From: Apiosordaria backusii
Lineage: Eukaryota > Ascomycota > Sordariomycetes > Sordariales > Lasiosphaeriaceae
Assembly: GCA_030549205.1 (NCBI GenBank)
Contig: JAUKTV010000001.1
Coordinates: 2,232,001 to 2,296,000 of the forward strand
Direction: 5' to 3'
Length of the DNA stretch: 64,000 bases
Part shown: positions 55,406-64,000 of the stretch, one piece after another
How positions within the stretch are numbered: position 1 is the first letter of the stretch
How the letters are laid out: every line of letters begins with the position of its first letter
Position numbers and translations under genes: made by a program
The notes under the pieces: generated by a model
What the model was told of the DNA's origin: nothing
The model's database searches: none
Seen by the model: only the letters and a program-made list of their open reading frames with translations

Positions 55406-55855
55406 TACCGCTGGGGGTACGAATAAGAGGTACCTTATGTAAACATCCACTTCATACCTATGTACTCACTGACTGTGTACACCAAGGTACACCACAGTGA
55501 GAAAAAAATGACTTGTCAACAGCTAGCTATCAGTATGTATCTTCCCATCTCGCAAGAAAACCCCACTGTTGACCTGACATTGGAAAAGCCCCTACCCGAG
55601 CTCAGCCTCGTGATTTTAGTGTACTTCCAAAGGAAAAAGAAGGGCCGGAAATAGAATTTTACGTAGAAACAAAACAAACAAACAAAAAAAAAAGAAACTC
55701 TGTCCAAAATCCCACGCATCAAACCAGTCCCCTCTCTATCTGACCCATTCAAGTTGCGGAGAAAGTCCCAAAATCCCTCCTCGTAAAACAAAGTCCCATA
55801 CACAATCGGCGTGGTTCCTAACAAGCCCACCAGAAAACGTCGTCCCCTTGGCACC

Positions 55856-55891
<36 letters not shown>

Positions 55892-55892
55892 G
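55856..55892. repeat. A28-G9 homopolymer pair
   Basis: 28 A followed directly by 9 G. Lengths may be unreliable in the assembly. Confidence 0.9.
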
Positions 55893-56082
55893 CTGAAAAA
55901 AATGTGATGCCGAGGCTAAACTCGAAGAAAAAGAAAGAACAAAAAGGAAAAAAAGGTGACATCTAGATACAGCTTGCGTTAGCTTGCCTTGTCACTCAAT
56001 CTTGCTCGTACAGTACCCGTCCCAAAACTTTTCGTAGCTAGTCGTATCCGTCCAAGAAAACAAGATGCCACAAGTCGATCAA

Positions 56083-56094
56083 CCCCCCCCCCCC
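56083..56094. repeat. C12 homopolymer
   Basis: Twelve consecutive C. Length may be unreliable in the assembly. Confidence 0.9.
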
Positions 56095-58392
56095 AATAAA
56101 ACCCAGCCCCGTGGATTCATTCAGTTGGCAGCCAATCAATCATTATTTATTCCACTAAGCAGCGGGATGCGGCCACAATTCCCAGCCCCAGTTCGACTTC
56201 ACCACGTTCGCCGGGCTTCGGCGCTTCTGAAGCACAAGCAGTAGTGTCGAGCCGGAGGGGTAGCTGCATGTTTCCTGTCTCGTGTTGGCGAAATATGTGG
56301 TGCGCAGAAAAACGAAAAAAGCTAAGGTACCTAGTCAAGAGGTTTCAAACCAGCTGGAGGGAGCATGCTACAGCGGGACAGCCGAACAAATCACACCTCT
56401 AGAGTATGTACGAGCATCTGCATGGCTTCAAATGTCTTGGATATGTCTTGAATGTGTCGTCATATGACACTCACCATGATGGAAACCTAGAAAAAGCATT
56501 CCCCTACTGCGGTGTCCGGATAGCATGAAAACAACGGTCCAGTGCAGTGATGGGTATTCTTCTCACGGCCCTACTCCCGTCGAGAAAGCGGTGTGACACG
56601 AGCAACCACCCGTCAACTCATCCGAAGCAAAACACACACCAGCAACTAGCCGCTCCTCACTAAATCCTTTAGTAAAGCAAATCAACCATTCATAACCACA
56701 CTCACTGATACCCGGGAATCCGGGAGATCACCAAAGTAAACAACGTAGCACAAAAACAACCACAACAAACTGACCCTGTCCCCTCCGATATCCGATATCT
56801 GACACCCTAACCCCCGGACATTTTTCCCTCCCCATCCCCTTTCAGGTTTCCCGTGAGTTCCCACCCGCTGGTAGGACACCAAGGATTCCCCCTGTTCGCT
56901 GACTGACCCATCAGTTCGGGACGGGGGATCGTCTGATCTGCCGGGAACGGCAGTCTGGGATGTCACTGGCCAACCGTACGCCCCGCCGTCCACGCACGGG
57001 CCAGCCATAGTTAGTTCGGAGGAAAAAACCCACCCAGATGTCCGGATATTGTATGAATCTGGAGGCTGGAGATGCAGTCGGAGCCGAGCGGTGCGGACTA
57101 CCGCAGTATGGGCCGTATGGGCTAGTGTAAATCTGTGACAGGGGCTACCAGTGAAGTGACAGACCACAGAGAAACAGATCGCGCAGGCGGCGGGTGAATG
57201 TCTACATCAGGCAAGGATGTGTCAGTGATAGCTGCACACTACCATCAGTGCATACACTAGATCTCCGCCCAGAAGTGCCAAGTCCCGTCCCGGACATGGT
57301 CTTGTCTATCTGACAGGTGCCTCTGCTACCTTCCTTCTCCAGCCTTCACAAGTTCCAGGCCCAGGAACGTCAGAAGCATGTGTTGCGGTACCCAACTCCG
57401 TGTTGGGCAGGGAAGCGAGGCGCCGTGTAGTTGCAATGGCGGCGACGGGGAAGCAATGTTGGGATGCCGCGAGTGTGTGTGTGTGCGTGGTCACGCAAGC
57501 TGTGCCGTGACACAGCGCCGAACCCTCGATCTGGGACATGCCATCGAAATCCTTCCAAGCAAGTAGGTGTGGACCCTTTGCCCATCCGATAACACATGCA
57601 TTTCTTGAATATAACCTGTGATGTCATGTTGAAATCAGCGTCCCGTAGCACCAAATCGATGTTGTGTATTCTGTCGACAAGGACAACACCCCACGTCCAA
57701 TGTTTCACCTCAACTAGCCTTTCCGGGCTTTGACTGCAGTAGTCATGCTGAAGAACGAAGGGGAAATACGGATATGATATCTGACAAGCCCCGCTTCATG
57801 TGATGAGGTTTCCTGCGGGGTTGGCCCCCTCCCAAGTCTTGGTAAGGCTAGGGCGTCAAATGACTTGATAGCTGCAATTCAATCTCGATAGTACCCAGGG
57901 CCTTGTTCCGGCTACTTGGTCAGGAAGAGACGTGTCGGGGAAGCCGAGGAACACAGCGATCCTGACAGGTAGCTGAGTGCATCCATTGGGCAATGATCAG
58001 CCACTACCATCCCGCCGAGACGTCGACGCCATCGTGCTCACCGAGACAGGAACGAAGAGAAATCCCACGCAAAATACGTTTGTTGCTGGTAATAGAATCG
58101 ATTGTTCGGTTGCTAAAGCAAGCCTGCCTGGGATACCAGCCTGTGGATAAAACGCACACATCAAAAAAGCAGGAAACGATTGCGCCCTTTCTCCTTATTT
58201 TTCAACCGCCCCTTTCACATGAACCATATGTCCTTTTCCTTTTCCGTTGCCACCACAAATGACACAATAGCAATGCAGACGCCGTTTTGCCGATTTTTTT
58301 TTAGTTTCCCTCCAATGCACAGTGATTCGTCCTGACATAGAAATAAGAGATACCCACAGGATGCAGGAGAAGATTGTAAGCTTGTCTCCAAT

Positions 58393-59746
58393 CTAGTTGG
58401 GCTGGGAGCGAAGAGGGAAGAAGAAGTCAGGCATGGGGTCCAGGTGCCAGTGCTTGGTGCCCTGCTGCTTGAAGGCGCGCTCCCACTCATGCTCCAAGGC
58501 GGTGGGAATGGTCCAGCCGTGCTGAGCACTGCGGAGACGCATGCGGACGAGGTGGCGCTTCTCAGTGGGACCGTCAACGAAGCCTTCGCGGCGGTGAAGG
58601 ATGGCCAGGTTGTTGATGAAGTGAATGTCTCCGGCCTGCGTCTGGATCTCCATCTCCGTGGCCCGAGCGATAGACTCAATGGCATCCAAAGCCTCCAGCT
58701 GGCAGCTGGTCAGGGACGGAAGGCTCTTGGATCGGGGGTGAGCCTCATTGCCGAGAAGTGCGGCTCGGCCGAAGTTCATCACCAACTTGTCGTCCTGGTA
58801 GAAAATGACGGGGCGGCACTGAAAGTGAGGGCTGCAGATAGACATGGTGGTCAGCTGTGAAACCCATAAACGGCAAGCCAGTCAGAAGCAACAACTTACA
58901 GCGCAAATGGCCAATCAGAGCGAGCCAGGGTACGGATGATATCGGGGCGAGTGGCCGCAAGGACATTGTAGATGGTGTAGGCCGAAGAGATGATGCACTT
59001 TCCACCAGCAGCGGCCGTGCTGCGAGTCAACCAGCTGACGACATCACCAGCTTCCTCATTGTGGAAGGTCTGTCACAGGTTAGTCAATGCACCAGAAGCA
59101 GTGGGGAAGATGGGGACTCACAATCGACTTGGTCGAGTGGCGGTGGTGCTCAGCCGCCAACTTGGTGCTGTTGTCGGCGATGATGTGAACTACGATAGTG
59201 AGTCAGTGAATGACAAATCTCAAGTCAAAGTAGTACATACCCAACATGTTGCCGCGCTTGTCCTGGCGACCACGCTGCTCAGCGACGTACGAGGAAAGCC
59301 CAAGATAAACCAGACTGAGATCCTCAACAGGGTAGGAGGCAGGGTTGAGGCCACGGATGACGGAGAAACCCTTGCCATGGTGGACATCGCGGCAAAGCTG
59401 CTCGAGCTTCGCACCGAGGGTGGGGAGAGGGAAGTCGGCCGGCTCAACGAGGTTGCCATCCTGGTCAAGGGCTAAACAGTCTGTCAGTTCATCACTTGTA
59501 CACAGGAGGAACACGAAACGAGAACTCACTCTTGTAGTGATCAACTGCCGCATTGATTTCAGCAACGTCCTCCTCGGCGAGTTGAAGGGTGAAGTCAGAC
59601 GACTTGGCCAGTGAGGCCCCAGTCCACGCCAGCTCGCTAATGAGCTGAGAAGGATATCCGGACGGGAGGGCCGGGAGGCTGGGTGCAACGGTGCCGATGA
59701 TTGGGGCAATAGCCGCGACGATGGAGTCCGAAACGATGGCAGACAT
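58393..59746 (-). CDS. TauD/TfdA-family Fe(II)/2-oxoglutarate dioxygenase
   Basis: Predicted non-haem iron oxygenase that couples 2-oxoglutarate decarboxylation to substrate hydroxylation. Five exons (59746-59530, 59471-59241, 59189-59122, 59069-58900, 58831-58393) sum to 1125 nt, 374 residues, all in phase. Landmarks: GFSVIRGLNP, SYVAEQRGRQDKRGNML, the metal-site strand TFHNEEAGDVV (His175), the helix YNVLAATRPDIIRTLA, and the distal metal His308 in INNLAILHRREGF with KRHLVRMRLR supplying the 2-oxoglutarate Arg. The usual HxD motif reads HNE here (HxE). No peroxisomal or secretion signal is clear. The substrate could be a sulfonate, but many fungal members act in secondary metabolism; not resolvable here. 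Confidence 0.88.
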
Positions 59747-62700
59747 TGTGAAAAGGCCGAGTGCTGCTCCGATGTAACGTCAAGAGTTCAACAAAGGTCG
59801 GTACAATGGGCTCAGGTGCTGGCGTGGTAGACAACCAAGACGACGCTGCAAAGAACTGCAAAGAGAAAGCCGGCTGTGCGGGGGTGTATGTTGTCGAAGG
59901 TGAAGAGACGAGACTGAGCAACGAAGAGAAGATGGGTGAGAGAAGAAGAGATCAAGTCTTGGGAAGAAACTCCAGTGTTCATATAGGCGTCCGGTGGACA
60001 ACACCAGACAGCTCCAGACGTCTCTCTGCACCGTCCCCCAAACCCATTCTGCCGCTGCCCGTATCAAAACCGGTGAGGACTTTAGATGCAATAGCAACAC
60101 GGACAGCTCCCGTTCCCGTCAGTTCAGGGCAAGGTAGGTAGTAGCTCGAGAGATCGCTTCCGAAGTGGGAAAGATTCATGGTGTTCGTAAGGAGAGACAC
60201 AGAAAGCCACTGGCGGATGCGAAGAGGGAAGTGGCAGGTACCTATGCTGAGTAACCCGAACAGGGCTGCTTTGACCCAGGGAATACAGCATACAGAACAT
60301 GTATCCTCTCAATGATGCCCGGCAGGCACCCAGAGCGGCGACATTTAGATCTTGGGTAGTGAGGAAGTCTGCGAGGCATTGATACCAAGGCACTTGATAT
60401 CGAGTTTTGAATCGCCAATGGAAAATGCCGTCTTTCAGGTCACCAAGCGAGGTGGGGTCGATGAGTTCCAAGAGGAGGGGCGTGGGATAAGTAACATGGA
60501 GACGCCCCTTCCAGACTTATTGCCTAGGGGTTGGCAAGTTCTTGACCCTAAGCGCGTGCGCAAAAATGTCGATTGGACGACACAGGGGGCATGATACGGG
60601 ATGCAGAAAGAGCATCTGCACATCCCCGGCCCAAAGGCCACTCCTTCCCTGACTGTTCAGGTCGATCTACCTGACCGGGCAGGTAGGTACTCTCCTAGCA
60701 ACCTCGGAGTACCAAAGCTGTGGGGCTGGCATGGAACGAAAGGGGTGGATGTTTTGAGGTGGTGGGTGAGTGGATGGAAAGAAGAGCCGGAAATTCCAAT
60801 CGCGACTGGGCCGGTGTCGGCCCCGGTGGTAGCCTTCAACCCAACCTTGAGCCACTAGCCTAAACGGAAGGGGTGGCTGAAACGAGAGGACTCAAGATCT
60901 TTGGATGCCATTCATGAAGTAGACCCAAGGGCATCGAATGGCATGGGAATGCGAAATGCACACAGGACGGACAGCATTTCCGCCATGGCACTGAACCACG
61001 GCACTGGAGAGGCAGCAGTACCTTCCACTTCAGTTCCATCCGATGTGCCACCATCGTCTCGCTTCAGGCACTCGCCTTTGACAGCATCCCCATCAAGTTG
61101 TCCCTGTGGTGTGACCTACGAAGATCGAGACTCGGCCCTACATTGCGGTCGCTGTCCCTCGAAAAGTGATCGGGCATGATGAACGAGCCAAGACTGAGAA
61201 GGAACCTCATGAGGTAGGTACCAGGTACCTTGACAGGGGTTTGTGACCAACGAGATCCCCTTCAACTCCCGCATGACATCGTGAAACGCAAATGACATAA
61301 AACGACCGAGCTCAGGGAACATCCAGCGTGTTTGTATGGCAGGAACGGTTCATGCCCAGGGCAGACGAGCAGAAGAAGCAATCGCCAATCAAGCTCACAA
61401 CTTACTGGCTGTGAGCGAGACCCGCGACCAATGCACTTGGAAATACTGCAGGCGCAGCATGTAAATGGGCTTGAAAGGGAACGAGGTAGGAAGACTGTCG
61501 GCGTCAGACCGGTCAAGACGAGAAGGTTCTTGTCCGAGAAGTCTGTAGGGTCGGGAGAGTTCGCGGAAAGAGGGAAACACAACCGATCGAGAGAGCGATT
61601 TGAGAAAGGTCCATCAAAGCAGCAGCATCGCCGTCGGATAGTGCTCTTTCTCAGCGGCACACCAGAAGAGAGACTTGACCCCTTGCTGTCCCACGCCGGA
61701 TCGTGACGGCGGGGTTTGGCATCACCAGGCATGGCGGGAAGGAGCGGAAAAAGAAAATCGAACGATCTCACGGATAGGAATGGGAGCTCCTGGGGCCCCT
61801 CTGAGACGCGAACGGAAGGGACGATTGTTCAGGTTGGCGGCAAGCTCTCGGGGTGAATCGACCGGTGAACGAGAACTCGGCCAATGCGTCGATCTGTGCT
61901 GCTTCTCTGGATGGGAGTTGCCGACAGATACGATAACCTGCCTATGTGTGCTTCCACGCACAGCATGAATGGCGCCATGTAGATATATCAAGCTGGGCAG
62001 GAGAGCTTCCCTCCATGCCCGCCAGCGAGCAGAGATCATCCAGCTACCCAGCCAAGAGCAGGTCGGGTCTCAGAGAATTGCAACATGGGAAAAGGGATAA
62101 TCAGGTGAAAATGGCCATCTGGAAATTCAAATGGGGCATTGGGCCATGGGCAGCAGACATGGGGGTCTGTGGACCGCAAGATGGGAGAACAAGGACCTTC
62201 GACGAACCGACTCACAGATCTTGCATCCTGCCACAGCATTGCCGCCTGTCCACGAGTCTAGAGCTTCCCAGGTCGTGGCTGTGGTGGAATTGCTGTTGTC
62301 AAAACCTGGAACCTAAGACCTAAAGCACTCAAATGGCTTGTCGCATACCGCATGCATATGTAGGTGTGTGTGTGCAGTTGAAGTGCAGCAGCAGCTGGGC
62401 TACTCTGGATTGGTAACTGGCCACAGAGCCAAGCACGCAGGGCGGGCCTCGGTCTCGTCCCGCTCTGCGATTGTGTTTCTCTATGTGTTGGCGCCGTCGG
62501 ATGCAAACGCTGCTGTTTTAAATGCGGCGTCGATGTGTAGGCTGCCGGCCGGTCAAGGCTGCAAACTCGGGACAAAGAAGGAAACTAGAAAAGAGAAAAG
62601 GGAAGGGCCGGGACGTCGGGACGGCTCACTGCCGCTACCTGTCTCATCACACAAGAAAACAATAGAAAAATCGGATGAGCCGCGTCAGGCACATCGGGAA

Positions 62701-63410
62701 GCGACAGAGCAGCGGTTCTACAACGATCCTTTGCGAGGTGTGGTGTTGGTGTCGGTGTCGGTGTTGGTGAAGGACACAGAAATCTTGGCGATCTGCTTCT
62801 GTAGAAAATACCCTTTTCGTTTTTGGGTTAGCTCAATGCGGGGATGGATCATGGATGGCTCGATGAAGCCCACTGCTACGCTACGTGCAGCGTGGGTTGA
62901 CCGAGACCACCACAAGCCCTCACTTCTTTGAATGATCTGATCTCAAGTTGGCTGCTGGTTGGAGGCCCGGTCTCTACGTGCACACACCGTGTGAATAGAC
63001 AAGAGAGATACCAGTTGGATAAGCAAGTCTTGTGCTCATTCCACGCCGCCAGCTTTGCTTGTGGGGGTGGCTATAAACAGCAGTAAGAGGGAGTAGTACT
63101 CGTAGTAGTAGTTAATAAAAGCCAAAGGAAACCCGTGAGGTCCAAACGAAGGATAATGAACTCCCCGCCGGGCATGGTTCATGAGGCCCGGCTCGCCGAT
63201 CTGTGTCCAACAGAATTTTAGTCGCTCCAAAACAAAAGAAAAAAAAAAAAAAAAAAAAAAAAAAAAGAAAAAAAAGGAAAAAAGAAAACCGTTCAAACAT
63301 TCTCTTTTCGTGCACCTGCATTAGGCTTGCGACCTCACCAACGGGGCCCAGACATCTGACAGCATGCCTCACCTCACCAATGATACCGACCAACCTGCCC
63401 AGGCAAAGTC
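59747..63410. other. gene-poor stretch upstream of the dioxygenase
   Basis: 3.7 kb. The first few hundred bp are the likely dioxygenase promoter and leader. AGGTAGGTA motifs recur at 60132, 60681 and 61212. A CACAC-CG-TGTG palindrome lies near 62984-62994 and an A28 tract at 63239-63266. ORFs of up to about 197 codons occur (for example 62338-62931, plus strand) but lack domains and stay open through low-complexity sequence. None was called. Confidence 0.5.
63239..63266. repeat. A28 homopolymer in a longer A-rich tract
   Basis: 28 A, followed by an A-rich, G-interrupted tract to about 63290. It is near the 3' end of the edge gene. Confidence 0.9.
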
Positions 63411-64000
63411 CTAGGGCATGTTCCGCGGCTGCCAGTTCTGCTCGAACAACTGGCTCACATAATAATACTCATTTTCATACCTCTTCAACCCCATATCCTT
63501 CCAATCGCCTTCACCTTTCCACAAGTCTTCCCACTGTGCTTCTACACACCGGGGAAACGGGGAGGGCATGGGTCAGCACTGTGTCTGGGAGAGGTGGTCA
63601 AAGTTGGCGATGACTTACTCTGTTGCATGACGTATTGTCTGGTGTAGTGAACGAGCTCAATCGCATCGTCCCCAAGCTCTGCTAGACTCCGGAGATCGGC
63701 GTCCCTGCACTCGGCTGAAAATGGGTAGATACCCTTGTTGCAGTAGTGAAAGTAGGCGAGCAAGGTATTCGCCCCTGCTGGACTGTCAGTGACGGAAATG
63801 GCAACCGGACATAAATAGGACTTACCAATTTCGTACTCTTTGACGCTATCCTCTCTTGCCCAGTGCCTCTGTGATTACAAGTTGTTAGCCGTGGTGATTC
63901 ATGCCATTCGCAAAGACAGGGCGAGTCCACCAACCCTCATTCCGTGCTTCCTGGCATACGCTGCGTCGTGCCTGGTAACGAGCCCAAGGTTGTGCAACAG
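63411..64000 (-). CDS. unrecognised protein, 3' part (5' end beyond window)
   Basis: Four exons are visible: 64000-63935, 63868-63826, about 63774-63619 and 63541-63411. All borders are GT-AG and phase closes through to a TAG at 63411. Visible peptides: LGLVTRHDAAYARKHGM, RHWAREDSVKEYEI, NTLLAYFHYCNKGIYPF, LAELGDDAIELVHYTRQYV and the end LFEQNWQPRNMP. The segment LLAYFHYCNKG...PFS recalls C-terminal parts of some fungal-specific transcription factors, but this is only an impression. Exon 3 has two possible acceptors three bases apart (CAGCAG). Confidence 0.6.

Larger units (their letters stand above)
53738..58392. other. gene-poor stretch with simple repeats
   Basis: 4.7 kb without a supportable gene. 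ORFs are short, overlapping and of mixed frame. It contains the pentamer array at 55356-55405, an A28-G9 run at 55856-55892, a C12 run at 56083-56094 and a short GT run near 57474-57483. No tRNA, rRNA or transposon signature was recognised. Confidence 0.5.

Noticed and set aside
62338..62931. 197-codon plus-strand ORF
   Set aside because: No domain or signal; Cys/Ser/Arg-rich composition typical of chance ORFs in G/C-balanced DNA.

Overview
The window is nuclear DNA of a filamentous ascomycete, most probably a Sordariomycete and possibly Sordariales. Evidence: short introns (about 50-150 nt) with GTRNGT donors and CTAAC/CTGAC branch points, dispersed monocistronic genes on both strands, and genes typical of Pezizomycotina (a CYT-18-type mitochondrial tyrosyl-tRNA synthetase, a fused betaine-lipid synthase, a Zn2Cys6 regulator, a zinc_ribbon_15-type protein). 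I saw no confident tRNA, rRNA, transposon or CRISPR. Exon borders were worked out by hand from splice sites and reading-phase closure.

Layout. 0-3 kb: a divergent pair of mitochondrial genes, tyrosyl-tRNA synthetase (-, cut by the window start) and succinate dehydrogenase CybS/SDH4 (+). 3-10 kb: gene-poor, with a 21-bp minisatellite and an isolated four-exon Zn2Cys6 transcription factor (-). 10-19 kb: betaine-lipid synthase BTA1 (-), SAGA subunit NGG1/ADA3 (+) and a membrane RING-H2 protein (-).

20.7-45.4 kb is the densest part: a DUF726/TMCO4-like membrane hydrolase (+), NOC2 (-, one apparent 1-nt deletion), VPS28 of ESCRT-I (+), a secreted Ala/Pro/Thr-rich protein (-), a tiny Ser/Gly/Tyr-rich protein (-), a large AT-hook/BRCT protein (-), MDM12 of ERMES (+), RNase P subunit RPP1 (-), a small zinc-ribbon protein (+), a Thr/Ser-rich secreted protein (-) and a basic Pro/Ser-rich conserved protein (-). 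47.8-53.0 kb: a full-size ABCA-type ABC transporter (+). 53-64 kb: gene-poor, rich in homopolymers and simple repeats, holding a questionable small ORF, a five-exon TauD/TfdA-type dioxygenase (-) and the 3' part of an unrecognised gene at the right edge.

The genes do not form a pathway. Most are housekeeping genes in alternating divergent and convergent order. The least ordinary points are: the DUF726 protein with a UBZ-like finger and adaptor/clathrin-type motifs in its tail; two stop-free introns whose length is a multiple of three, one of which would encode a hydrophobic segment in a secreted protein; C-run frame problems in NOC2 and in a small protein; a TauD-like enzyme with HxE in place of HxD; and a compact zone of hairpins with tRNA-like boxes at 42.0-42.5 kb. 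I found no clearly new multi-gene system.
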